From Deltaproteobacteria bacterium (lineage in GTDB: Bacteria > JAUYMQ01): a stretch of DNA of 15,853 nucleotides. Shown in pieces: positions 6,900 to 12,506 of this stretch; positions within the stretch are counted from its first letter, which is position 1, and every line of letters starts with the position of its first letter. The notes below the pieces were generated by a model, which saw nothing but the letters and a program-made list of their open reading frames with translations, had not been told where the DNA came from and did not search any database. Both the position numbers and the translations under genes were made by a program. The stretch lies in assembly GCA_030698575.1 (NCBI GenBank), contig JAUYMQ010000114.1, positions 1-15,853 on the forward strand. Reading direction: 5' to 3'.

Positions 6900-7586
6900 T
6901 CAGAGGGGCGATAGAACGGGAGGACCCAGATCGTCGACGCCCAGGGCGGCGCGCATGGCTTGCTCGAGGAGAATGAGCCGGTCATTGCCGAAGTACATGT
7001 CCTCGCCGAGGAAGAACGTGGGCGATCCGAAAACGCCGAGGTCCATCGCCTCCTGCGTGAGGGCGCGAAGCTTCTCCTTGGTCTCGGCGCAGCCGGTCCA
7101 TTCGCTGAAGGCCGCCCCATCGAGCCCCGTCTCTTCGGCGATCCCCCGCAGCACCCCGTCATCGGCGATGTCCCTGTCCTCGGCCCAGTAAGCGCGAAAA
7201 ACGCGGTGCGAGTAAGGCGATACGACTCCCTGATCGATGGCCATGAGCGCTCCTCTCAGCGCCTTCACGGAGTTCACCGGAAAGATCGACGGGAAGCGAA
7301 AAGGCACGCCGTAGTAACGCGCCCAGTCCGTCATGTCCTTTGCCCCGTAGCGGGCCTTGGCCGGCGTGGCCCTTGCCTCGTAGACGCTCTGGTTGATCGC
7401 GTTGAAGATCCCGCCTACGAGGATCGGCTTCCAGAGAATCCCGTAACCGTTCCGCTCGGAGAGGCTCTCGATTCGCGTGGAGGCGAGATAGGTGTAGGGG
7501 CTCGAATAGTCGTAGTACCAGGTGATCCGGTGGGCCTCCCGATCGCTGCCGCGGGCCGGTTTCGGGCGTGCATCTTCAGCGGGCAT
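6900..7586 (-). CDS. DsbA-fold 2-hydroxychromene-2-carboxylate isomerase-like protein
   Basis: 228 residues from the ATG at 7586, which follows GAGGAGG with a 4-base gap. The active-site segment DYSSPYTYLAS has Ser (S28, S29) where thioredoxins have Cys, the hallmark of the glutathione-dependent HCCA isomerase/kappa-GST branch; the cis-Pro loop FGSPTF (P189) and YFGNDRL follow as in that family. Known members isomerise 2-hydroxychromene-2-carboxylate in naphthalene breakdown, but many relatives act on unknown aromatic or conjugated substrates. There are no neighbouring naphthalene genes, so the substrate is not established. A weak promoter is possible at 7649-7678 (minus strand TCGACG, 18 bases, TATGCT), giving a leader of about 55 to 60 bases. 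Confidence 0.85.
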   Translation of the reverse strand: MPAEDARPKPARGSDREAHRITWYYDYSSPYTYLASTRIESLSERNGYGILWKPILVGGIFNAINQSVYEARATPAKARYGAKDMTDWARYYGVPFRFPSIFPVNSVKALRGALMAIDQGVVSPYSHRVFRAYWAEDRDIADDGVLRGIAEETGLDGAAFSEWTGCAETKEKLRALTQEAMDLGVFGSPTFFLGEDMYFGNDRLILLEQAMRAALGVDDLGPPVLSPL

Positions 7587-7614
7587 GGGGCCTCCTCGGG
7601 GGCCGGTTCGGGAC

Positions 7615-7637
7615 GCCGGACGGCTCGCCTGTCCGGC
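7615..7637 (-). other. Inverted repeat in the leader of the HCCA-isomerase-like gene
   Basis: GCCGGAC (7615-7621) and GTCCGGC (7631-7637) form a perfect 7-bp stem with a 9-base loop. It lies between the weak candidate promoter and the Shine-Dalgarno of the minus-strand gene, so it could be an operator or leader hairpin, or just high-GC coincidence. No T-run follows on either strand. Confidence 0.35.
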
Positions 7638-7688
7638 CGCGCCCATCGAGCATAACCGAGGCGGCGGTGCGGCGTCGAGGGGGGTTCC

Positions 7689-7718
7689 TTGACACCTCGA
7701 AAAACGCTCCGATACAGT
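7689..7718 (+). promoter_or_regulatory. Sigma70-like promoter, predicted leaderless
   Basis: TTGACA at 7689-7694, an 18-base spacer, and TACAGT at 7713-7718 (GATACA at 7711-7716 is an alternative -10). The ATG at 7726 starts 7 bases after the -10, and the intervening bases are C-rich with no Shine-Dalgarno. The arrangement matches that at 3633-3669. Confidence 0.6.
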
Positions 7719-7725
7719 CACCCCC

Positions 7726-8385
7726 ATGAAGACGCCGACCGCCAGGCGCAAGCCATCTGCCATGCGCAAGCCATCTGCCATGCGCAAGTCGTTTGCGCAG
7801 CACGAGCCGTATGAAGGAGGCGCGACGCCCCGGGAATCGGGCACGGAAATCCTGTCCGACGGCGTCCTCCTCATTCTCAAGTTCGTTGAGTCCCACCTGA
7901 GCGGGACCGAGCTCGGGCTTCTGAAGGAGCTGAAGCCCGGCGAGTACATTCCGCTCGAGACGCTCCAGCCGTTTTGGGAATTGCTCACAAAAAGGAGTCC
8001 GGACGAGGTGCGGGTGGCGATCAAGGGGATGGTCTATCGCAACAAGCGGATCCTGGCGGAAACAGGCGCAAGATCCCCCGCGGATGCGCTGCGGTTCTCG
8101 AACGTTCTCTACCAGACATTCAATCGCGGTCCCCGCCTCGGCGGCCGGGAAGTCGTGGCCGAGGGGGATAACAAAATCATCGTCGACGATTCGACCTGGC
8201 CCGGGTGCGGCACCTCCGAGTGGTTCATCGAGGCCTATGTCCGCGCCTTCGGGGCCCGGGCGGTCCGGATCGAACATCTCAAGCCCTGCCGGCTCCGGGG
8301 TGAGCGGCAGTGCCGGTACCGGGTCCGCTGGGCAGGCGTCAGGCAGGCCCGGGATCAAGAAGGCCCGGCATCACCCAGACCCTGA
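7726..8385 (+). CDS. Unknown protein, V4R/DUF2378-like C-terminal half
   Basis: 219 residues; no function can be assigned. The N-terminus is basic with an RKPSAM repeat (residues 8-19) encoded by an 18-bp DNA tandem repeat. The middle (about 38-120) is helical, with ESHLSGTELGLLKELKPGEY, and the last part (about 150-202) has STWPGCGTSEWFIEAYVRAFG followed by CRLRGERQCRYRVRW. This C-x7-C-ending pattern recalls V4R (4-vinyl reductase) and the myxobacterial DUF2378 group, which are ligand-sensing or small-molecule-binding domains; this match is by eye only. The ATG at 7726 is favoured by the promoter; ATGs at 7762 and 7780, inside the repeat, are possible alternative starts. It probably opens a transcription unit with fabL, 25 bases downstream, but has no clear metabolic link to it. 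Confidence 0.6.
   Translation: MKTPTARRKPSAMRKPSAMRKSFAQHEPYEGGATPRESGTEILSDGVLLILKFVESHLSGTELGLLKELKPGEYIPLETLQPFWELLTKRSPDEVRVAIKGMVYRNKRILAETGARSPADALRFSNVLYQTFNRGPRLGGREVVAEGDNKIIVDDSTWPGCGTSEWFIEAYVRAFGARAVRIEHLKPCRLRGERQCRYRVRWAGVRQARDQEGPASPRP
7747..7788 (+). repeat. 18-bp in-frame tandem repeat (2.3 copies)
   Basis: CGCAAGCCATCTGCCATG occurs at 7747-7764 and 7765-7782, identical, then a partial CGCAAG at 7783-7788. It encodes RKPSAM twice, each unit ending in an in-frame ATG. Perfect identity suggests recent slippage. Confidence 0.95.
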
Positions 8386-8410
8386 TGAATCGCGACCCCG
8401 TGGAGGACCG

Positions 8411-9169
8411 ATGACGAATTCCCTGCCGCTCGAGGAGAAGGTGGCCCTCATCACCGGTTCATCCCGGGGAATCGGCCGCGCCATGGCCCTCAAGTTCGCA
8501 AGCTGGGGGGCGCACGTGGTGATCAACTATCAGCAGGACGAGCGCTCGGCGCAGGAGGTGGCCGACCAGGTCACGGCGATGGGGCGGAGGGCAATCCTTT
8601 GCAAGGCGAGCGTTCGCGAGGTGAAGGCGCTCGAGCGGCTTTTTGACGAGGTGAAGGCCCAGTTCGGCGCCCTCGACATCTTCGTGTCAAACGCCGCGAC
8701 GGGAGCGCTTCAACCGGCGGTCGAGCTGTCGAAGGAGGCCTGGAAGCTCACGCTCGAGACGAACGCCCGGGCCTTTTTCCTGGGAGCAAAGCTTGCGCAG
8801 CCGCTCATGACGCGCGGTGGCACAATCGTGGCCCTCTCGAGCCTCGGCTCGCACCGATACATCCCGGGCTACACCGTGGTTGGCGCCTCGAAAGCCGCGC
8901 TCGAGAGCCTGGTGCGGAGTTTTGCCGTGGAGTTCGCCCCTTTCGGCATCCGCGTGAACTGCGTTTCGGGCGGGCTTGTGGATACGGACGCATTGAGCCA
9001 CTTCCCCGCAGCCGAGCAGATGATCAAGACGGTCAAGGAGCGCACTCCGCTCGGCAGAATCGGGCATCCCGAGGATCTCGCCGACGTGGTGAGCCTGCTC
9101 TGCACAGACGAGGCGCGCTGGGTGACCGGCCAGGTTCTCATTGCGGATGGAGGCTACTCGCTCCTGTAG
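8411..9169 (+). CDS. fabL: FabL-type enoyl-ACP reductase (SDR family)
   Basis: 252 residues. The cofactor fold TGSSRGIG (15-22) and the NAA motif (94-96) are those of SDR enzymes. The active site is YTVVGASK, Tyr154 and Lys161 separated by six residues, the Y-x6-K spacing of enoyl-ACP reductases rather than the usual Y-x3-K of classical SDRs. Flanking segments VSGGLVDTDALSHFP and ADGGYSLL match the Bacillus FabL pattern as remembered. Expected role: reduction of trans-2-enoyl-ACP with NADPH in the last step of fatty acid elongation. The ATG at 8411 follows GGAGG by 4 bases. The region just downstream carries a terminator-like hairpin. Confidence is high for SDR and good for the FabL subgroup. 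Confidence 0.85.
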   Translation: MTNSLPLEEKVALITGSSRGIGRAMALKFASWGAHVVINYQQDERSAQEVADQVTAMGRRAILCKASVREVKALERLFDEVKAQFGALDIFVSNAATGALQPAVELSKEAWKLTLETNARAFFLGAKLAQPLMTRGGTIVALSSLGSHRYIPGYTVVGASKAALESLVRSFAVEFAPFGIRVNCVSGGLVDTDALSHFPAAEQMIKTVKERTPLGRIGHPEDLADVVSLLCTDEARWVTGQVLIADGGYSLL

Positions 9170-9187
9170 GCGCGACTGAAATCACCG

Positions 9188-9213
9188 GGCGGGCGCGGCC
9201 CGCCATTTTGTTT
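9188..9213 (+). terminator. Terminator-like hairpin abutting the DUF4438 ribosome site
   Basis: GGCGGGC (9188-9194), a three-base loop, and GCCCGCC (9198-9204) form a perfect 7-bp GC stem followed by ATTTTGTTT (9205-9213). This has the form of an intrinsic terminator after fabL, but the T-run is broken by one G, and the DUF4438 ATG is only 10 bases further on. It may therefore be an attenuator or leader element. Confidence 0.6.
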
Positions 9214-9222
9214 GGGGGAGTC

Positions 9223-10140
9223 ATGCTTCGGACCAATGTCGACAAGCTTGTGATGATGGCAGTCCAGGGGCGGGTCGCCGCATCCATGCGGTTCGAGCCC
9301 TTCGAGGTGGACGCCGAGGGGCGCGGGCACTCGCTTCCCAGCGTTGGCGGCATCACCTACAACGTCAAGGTAGGGGATCCGGCCTTCGGCTGGGCCGGGG
9401 ACCACATCGAGCCGGCGGTCTCCGCCCTGATCGACGAAGAGAAGCGCTCCAGCCGCCTCAATCAGGCGTTCAACTTCCTCGCGTGCGTGGGCAACGAGGC
9501 GCGGGTACTCGGCGGAGACGCCAAGGGCGCGCGAGGAATCGTAACGGGGCACCATGGGGGGGTGGAGCACGTGCTGATTGACTTCGACGATGCCGCGCTC
9601 GAGAAAATGGCTGTCGCCGACAAGATTCTCATCCGCGCCTGGGGGCAGGGCCTGACGCTCACGGACTTCCCCCAGGTGAAAATCTACAATCTCGATCCAG
9701 GCGTTCTGCAGAAGATGGGCATTTCGGTTAAAAAGGGAATTCTCGAGATCCCGGTGGTTGCCAAAGTTCCCGCCGCACTCATGGGATCGGGCATCGGGCA
9801 CCCTGATCCCGGGACCGGTGACTATGACATCACGACCCAGGACCCCGGAATGGTGAAGAAGTACGGCCTCGATAAACTCCGGCTCGGCGATATCGTTGCG
9901 ATCACGGACGCCGACAACACCTACGGCCGCCACTACTTTACCGGTGCGGTCACGATCGCCGCCGTCGTTCACTCCGACTCGCATCTGTCCGGGCACGGGC
10001 CGGGCGTGACGACGCTCATCTCGGCCCGCAAGGGGCTCCGCCCCGTCATCGACCGCAGCGCGAACCTGGCAAACCTGCTCGGGATCGGGCGGCACCGGGC
10101 TCGCGACCGCGGCGCTTCACGCCGGCGGCGCGCCTCCTGA
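9223..10140 (+). CDS. DUF4438 family protein
   Basis: 305 residues. It matches, from memory, the Thermotoga TM1086 type: MLRTNVDKL at the start, then GGITYNVKVGDPAFGWAGDHIEP, CVGNEARVLGGDAKGARGIVTGHHGG, ADKILIRAWGQG, AKVPAALMGSGIG and GHGPGV near the end. The many conserved Gly/His/Asp motifs suggest a ligand- or metal-binding site, but no reaction is known for the family. The ATG at 9223 is favoured over the upstream TTG at 9208 because family members begin MLRTN and a G-rich ribosome site lies immediately before it. The tail after about residue 288 (RHRARDRGASRRRRAS) is strongly basic and probably disordered. The next gene follows 18 bases downstream. Confidence 0.88.
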   Translation: MLRTNVDKLVMMAVQGRVAASMRFEPFEVDAEGRGHSLPSVGGITYNVKVGDPAFGWAGDHIEPAVSALIDEEKRSSRLNQAFNFLACVGNEARVLGGDAKGARGIVTGHHGGVEHVLIDFDDAALEKMAVADKILIRAWGQGLTLTDFPQVKIYNLDPGVLQKMGISVKKGILEIPVVAKVPAALMGSGIGHPDPGTGDYDITTQDPGMVKKYGLDKLRLGDIVAITDADNTYGRHYFTGAVTIAAVVHSDSHLSGHGPGVTTLISARKGLRPVIDRSANLANLLGIGRHRARDRGASRRRRAS

Positions 10141-10158
10141 CTGGAAGGCGGACCGGCC

Positions 10159-10761
10159 ATGCGAGTAGCCATTTTTGTCTTTCCCGAATTGACCGAGCTG
10201 GATGCGATCGGTGTCTTCGATCCGCTGGCGCGCGTTTCGGCCATGGGGATCGATGGCAACTGCACCGTCAAGCTGGTTGGCACCGAGGAAGTCGTGACGG
10301 GACATTTTGGCGCCTCGCTCCAGGTTGGCGCGGTCTTTCCCCGCCTCGACCGATTCGATCTTCTCGTTATTCCGGGGGGCTTCGGGACACGCGCACTCCA
10401 GAAGGAAATCAAGGTCATCGAGTATCTGCGATCCTGGGGCTCCGTGAAGCCGGTGGCCACCGTTTGCACGGGGGCCCTGCTGGCGGCTGCGGCTGGATTT
10501 CTGCGGGGAAAGCGGGCGACCACTCACCGGGCTGCATTCGAGGAACTGGCGGCCTATGGCGTGGAGGTGGCCGATGAGCGAATTGTGGAGGACGGTCGCG
10601 TGATCTCGGCCGGCGGGGTGACCTCCGCCCTCGACCTGGGCCTGTACCTGGTCGAGAAGCACTGGGGGGCCGACGCGAGGCGTCGCATCGCCGCCCAGAT
10701 GGAATACACGGACAACGGTCCAAGGCCCGCGCCGGCGCCTTCCCAGGATCCGGCGAACTGA
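10159..10761 (+). CDS. DJ-1/PfpI family protein, isonitrile-hydratase-like
   Basis: 200 residues. The fold shows DJ-1/PfpI hallmarks: MRVAIFVFPELTELDAIGVF at the start, LLVIPGGFGTRAL (68-80), the nucleophile elbow ATVCTGALLAAAAGFL with C103, then RATTHRAAFEEL and VISAGGVTSALDLGLYLVE. The TGALL/ATTH/AGGVTSALD combination is that of the isonitrile hydratase (InhA) and GATase1-like regulator group, but no AraC DNA-binding domain follows, so it is probably an enzyme or a redox-protective protein. Substrate unknown. The ATG is 18 bases after the previous stop with an AGGCGGA-like ribosome site. Confidence 0.85.
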   Translation: MRVAIFVFPELTELDAIGVFDPLARVSAMGIDGNCTVKLVGTEEVVTGHFGASLQVGAVFPRLDRFDLLVIPGGFGTRALQKEIKVIEYLRSWGSVKPVATVCTGALLAAAAGFLRGKRATTHRAAFEELAAYGVEVADERIVEDGRVISAGGVTSALDLGLYLVEKHWGADARRRIAAQMEYTDNGPRPAPAPSQDPAN

Positions 10762-10824
10762 TCGCGCCCTGCGGCCGACCCGGCAGGGGGCCGGCTGCGG
10801 GGTTCGGGATCAAAGGAGTGAGGC

Positions 10825-11625
10825 ATGAGCGAAGTAGCGAAAACGGCCTTCGAGGACCTCCTCTACGAGAAAAAGGGAGGCGTCGCGCGCATCACGATCA
10901 ACAGGCCGGAGCGGCGCAACGCGTTCCGGGCCAGAACGGTCGACGAGCTGATCGCCGCTTTTCAGAATGCCTGGGACGATCGCACCGTCGGCGTGGTGGT
11001 GCTGACCGGGGCAGGCGACCGGGCTTTCTGCTCGGGAGGTGACCAGAAGGAGCGTGAAGGGTCCGACTACGGGGGAATGCGGGGCGGCGCGGTGGAACTC
11101 CTCCATGCCATGATTCGCAATATCCCGAAGCCCGTGATCGCGGCGGTCAACGGATTCGCAATCGGCGGGGGGCACGTGCTGCAGGTCCTGTGCGATCTGA
11201 CGATCGCGAGCGAGACGGCGGTCCTCGGCCAGGTCGGCCCCCGGGTTGGGAGCGTGGATCCGGGTTATGGAACGGCCTATCTGTCGCGGATCGTGGGGGA
11301 GAAGAAGGCGCGGGAGATCTGGATGCTCTGCCGCCAGTACACGGCCCGGGAGGCTCTGGACATGGGGCTGGTGAACCGCGTCGTACCTCCCGGGGAACTC
11401 GACGCCGAGGTCGACACCTGGTGCCGCGAGCTGCTCGAGAAGAGCCCCACCGCCCTCGCGCTGGTCAAGTCTTCCATGAACGCGGATACCGAAGCCATCG
11501 CGGGCATCGGGAAGCTCGGCTTCCAGGCCCTGCATCTCTTCTACGGCACCGAGGAGGCGGCCGAGGGGAAGAACGCTTTCGTCGAGAAGCGGCCCGTAGA
11601 TTTTTCCAGGTTCCGTGGAAACTGA
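10825..11625 (+). CDS. Crotonase of the MenB/BadI type
   Basis: 266 residues. Crotonase motifs are CSGGDQ (69-74), the oxyanion GGGH (114-117), and GQVGPRVGSVDPGYG with catalytic Asp145, plus Y240 in FYGTEE. Residues shared with naphthoate synthase MenB: GHVL, LCRQYTAREALDMGLVNRVVP. Residues shared with 2-ketocyclohexanecarboxyl-CoA hydrolase BadI: FEDLLYE, GSVDPGYGTAYLSRIVGEKKAREIW (MenB has GSFDGG), and SPTALALVKSSMN. The Gly of the VGP segment fits the bicarbonate-type MenB. It probably performs an acyl-CoA ring closure or opening, either 1,4-dihydroxy-2-naphthoyl-CoA formation or alicyclic ring cleavage; no other men or bad genes are here, so the choice is open. The ATG follows AAGGAG by 6 to 7 bases. 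Confidence 0.85.
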   Translation: MSEVAKTAFEDLLYEKKGGVARITINRPERRNAFRARTVDELIAAFQNAWDDRTVGVVVLTGAGDRAFCSGGDQKEREGSDYGGMRGGAVELLHAMIRNIPKPVIAAVNGFAIGGGHVLQVLCDLTIASETAVLGQVGPRVGSVDPGYGTAYLSRIVGEKKAREIWMLCRQYTAREALDMGLVNRVVPPGELDAEVDTWCRELLEKSPTALALVKSSMNADTEAIAGIGKLGFQALHLFYGTEEAAEGKNAFVEKRPVDFSRFRGN

Positions 11626-11764
11626 CCTGGCTCGCCGGAAGCGGCCGTGAGATCGGGTTCCGCGTGGGGGGTGAATATGCCAGGACCCGCGCGCGTCGAG
11701 CCCCTGGCTGCGCTCACGGATGGGCGCGAGCTCGCCGAGGCGGCAACAGTTTCCGGCCCCCTTA

Positions 11765-11785
11765 TTGACCGGAATGCCGGGTCAA
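11765..11785. promoter_or_regulatory. Palindrome overlapping the -35 of the exported-protein gene
   Basis: TTGACC (11765-11770) and GGTCAA (11780-11785) are perfect inverted arms; extending inward gives TTGACCGG against CCGGGTCAA with one bulged base around AATG. It coincides with a -35-like TTGACC and could be an operator for a dimeric regulator. No regulator gene is adjacent. Confidence 0.45.
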
Positions 11786-11793
11786 GGTAAAAA
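11765..11793 (+). promoter_or_regulatory. Sigma70-like promoter for the exported-protein gene
   Basis: TTGACC at 11765-11770, a 17-base spacer, TAAAAA at 11788-11793. The predicted start near 11800 leaves a leader of about 70 bases, with AGGAGG at 11858-11863 before the GTG at 11873. The rest of the space back to 11626 shows no further gene. Confidence 0.45.
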
Positions 11794-11872
11794 TAGCAGG
11801 CCCTTAGCGGCCCGGGCGGCGCTCGATCTTCGGCAGACGATGCGGCCGGCTCCGGATAGGAGGATAGAACCG

Positions 11873-12421
11873 GTGAAGAAATCGACTCGGATTCCCATGG
11901 CAATCATCGTTAGCCTCATCCTGGCCGTCTCTGCGGTTGTGGTTGAGCCAGAGACGGCGGTGGCAGGGGACAAAGGGATCATTTTCGGACGGCTCAATGA
12001 CAAGGTGATGGGTGACAGCTGGAACGGCGAAGGCGAGCTCGTTGTCGTCGTGGGCGACGACGAGAAGAACCAGAAGAAGTTCAAGATGTGCAAGGACGGC
12101 TACGTCGCCGCCGAGGTCGATGCCGGCCTTGTCAAGCTGAGCACCATCGATAACAAGAAGGAAAAGGACAAGGAGAAGCGGGAGGCGTTCCTCAACCAGC
12201 CCATACTGAAGGTCGCTTCGGGGCAGGCGGTGTACTGGGGAGACGTTAAAATCGGCTTCGACTATGGTTCGCTCACCTTCCGTTCGGAAGACAAGCTGGA
12301 TGCGGCGAAGGCCGCCGTCGTGGCTTGTCTGACAGAAATGGGGGAGACGGAACTCGCAGGCAAGATGGGGGCCGCTGCGGCAGACAAGCAGTTTGTCTTC
12401 ATCGGGATGGCCGATCGCTGA
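11873..12421 (+). CDS. Small exported protein of unknown family
   Basis: 182 residues from the GTG at 11873, which is preceded by AGGAGG with a 9-base spacer and opens a clear signal peptide: MKKSTR, a hydrophobic core IPMAIIVSLILAVSAVVV, then AVA before GD, a likely signal peptidase I site after residue 31. Earlier in-frame starts would put about 50 charged residues ahead of the signal and are rejected. The mature part of about 151 residues has FGRLNDKVMGDSWNGEGELVVVV, a Lys-rich stretch DNKKEKDKEKREAF (about 93-106), two Cys (C73, C152) that could pair, and no lipobox. No family is recognised. Its own promoter, the overlapping palindrome and the strong terminator at its end suggest a free-standing, regulated gene acting in the periplasm or outside the cell. 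Confidence 0.8.
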   Translation: MKKSTRIPMAIIVSLILAVSAVVVEPETAVAGDKGIIFGRLNDKVMGDSWNGEGELVVVVGDDEKNQKKFKMCKDGYVAAEVDAGLVKLSTIDNKKEKDKEKREAFLNQPILKVASGQAVYWGDVKIGFDYGSLTFRSEDKLDAAKAAVVACLTEMGETELAGKMGAAAADKQFVFIGMADR

Positions 12422-12474
12422 CAGGACGTCACCGGCGTCGTGCGACGGAAACGAGCAACGGCGTTGAGAAACGA

Positions 12475-12505
12475 GGCCCCCGCCATGCGGCGGGGGCCTT
12501 TTTTT
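12475..12505 (+). terminator. Strong rho-independent terminator
   Basis: GGCCCCCGCC (12475-12484) pairs perfectly with GGCGGGGGCC (12489-12498) across a 4-base loop and is followed by seven T (12499-12505). It ends the exported-protein gene. It lies between two convergent genes and, read on the minus strand, the stem is followed by TCGTTTCTC, so it may also work weakly for the ATPase gene. Confidence 0.93.
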
Positions 12506-12506
12506 A

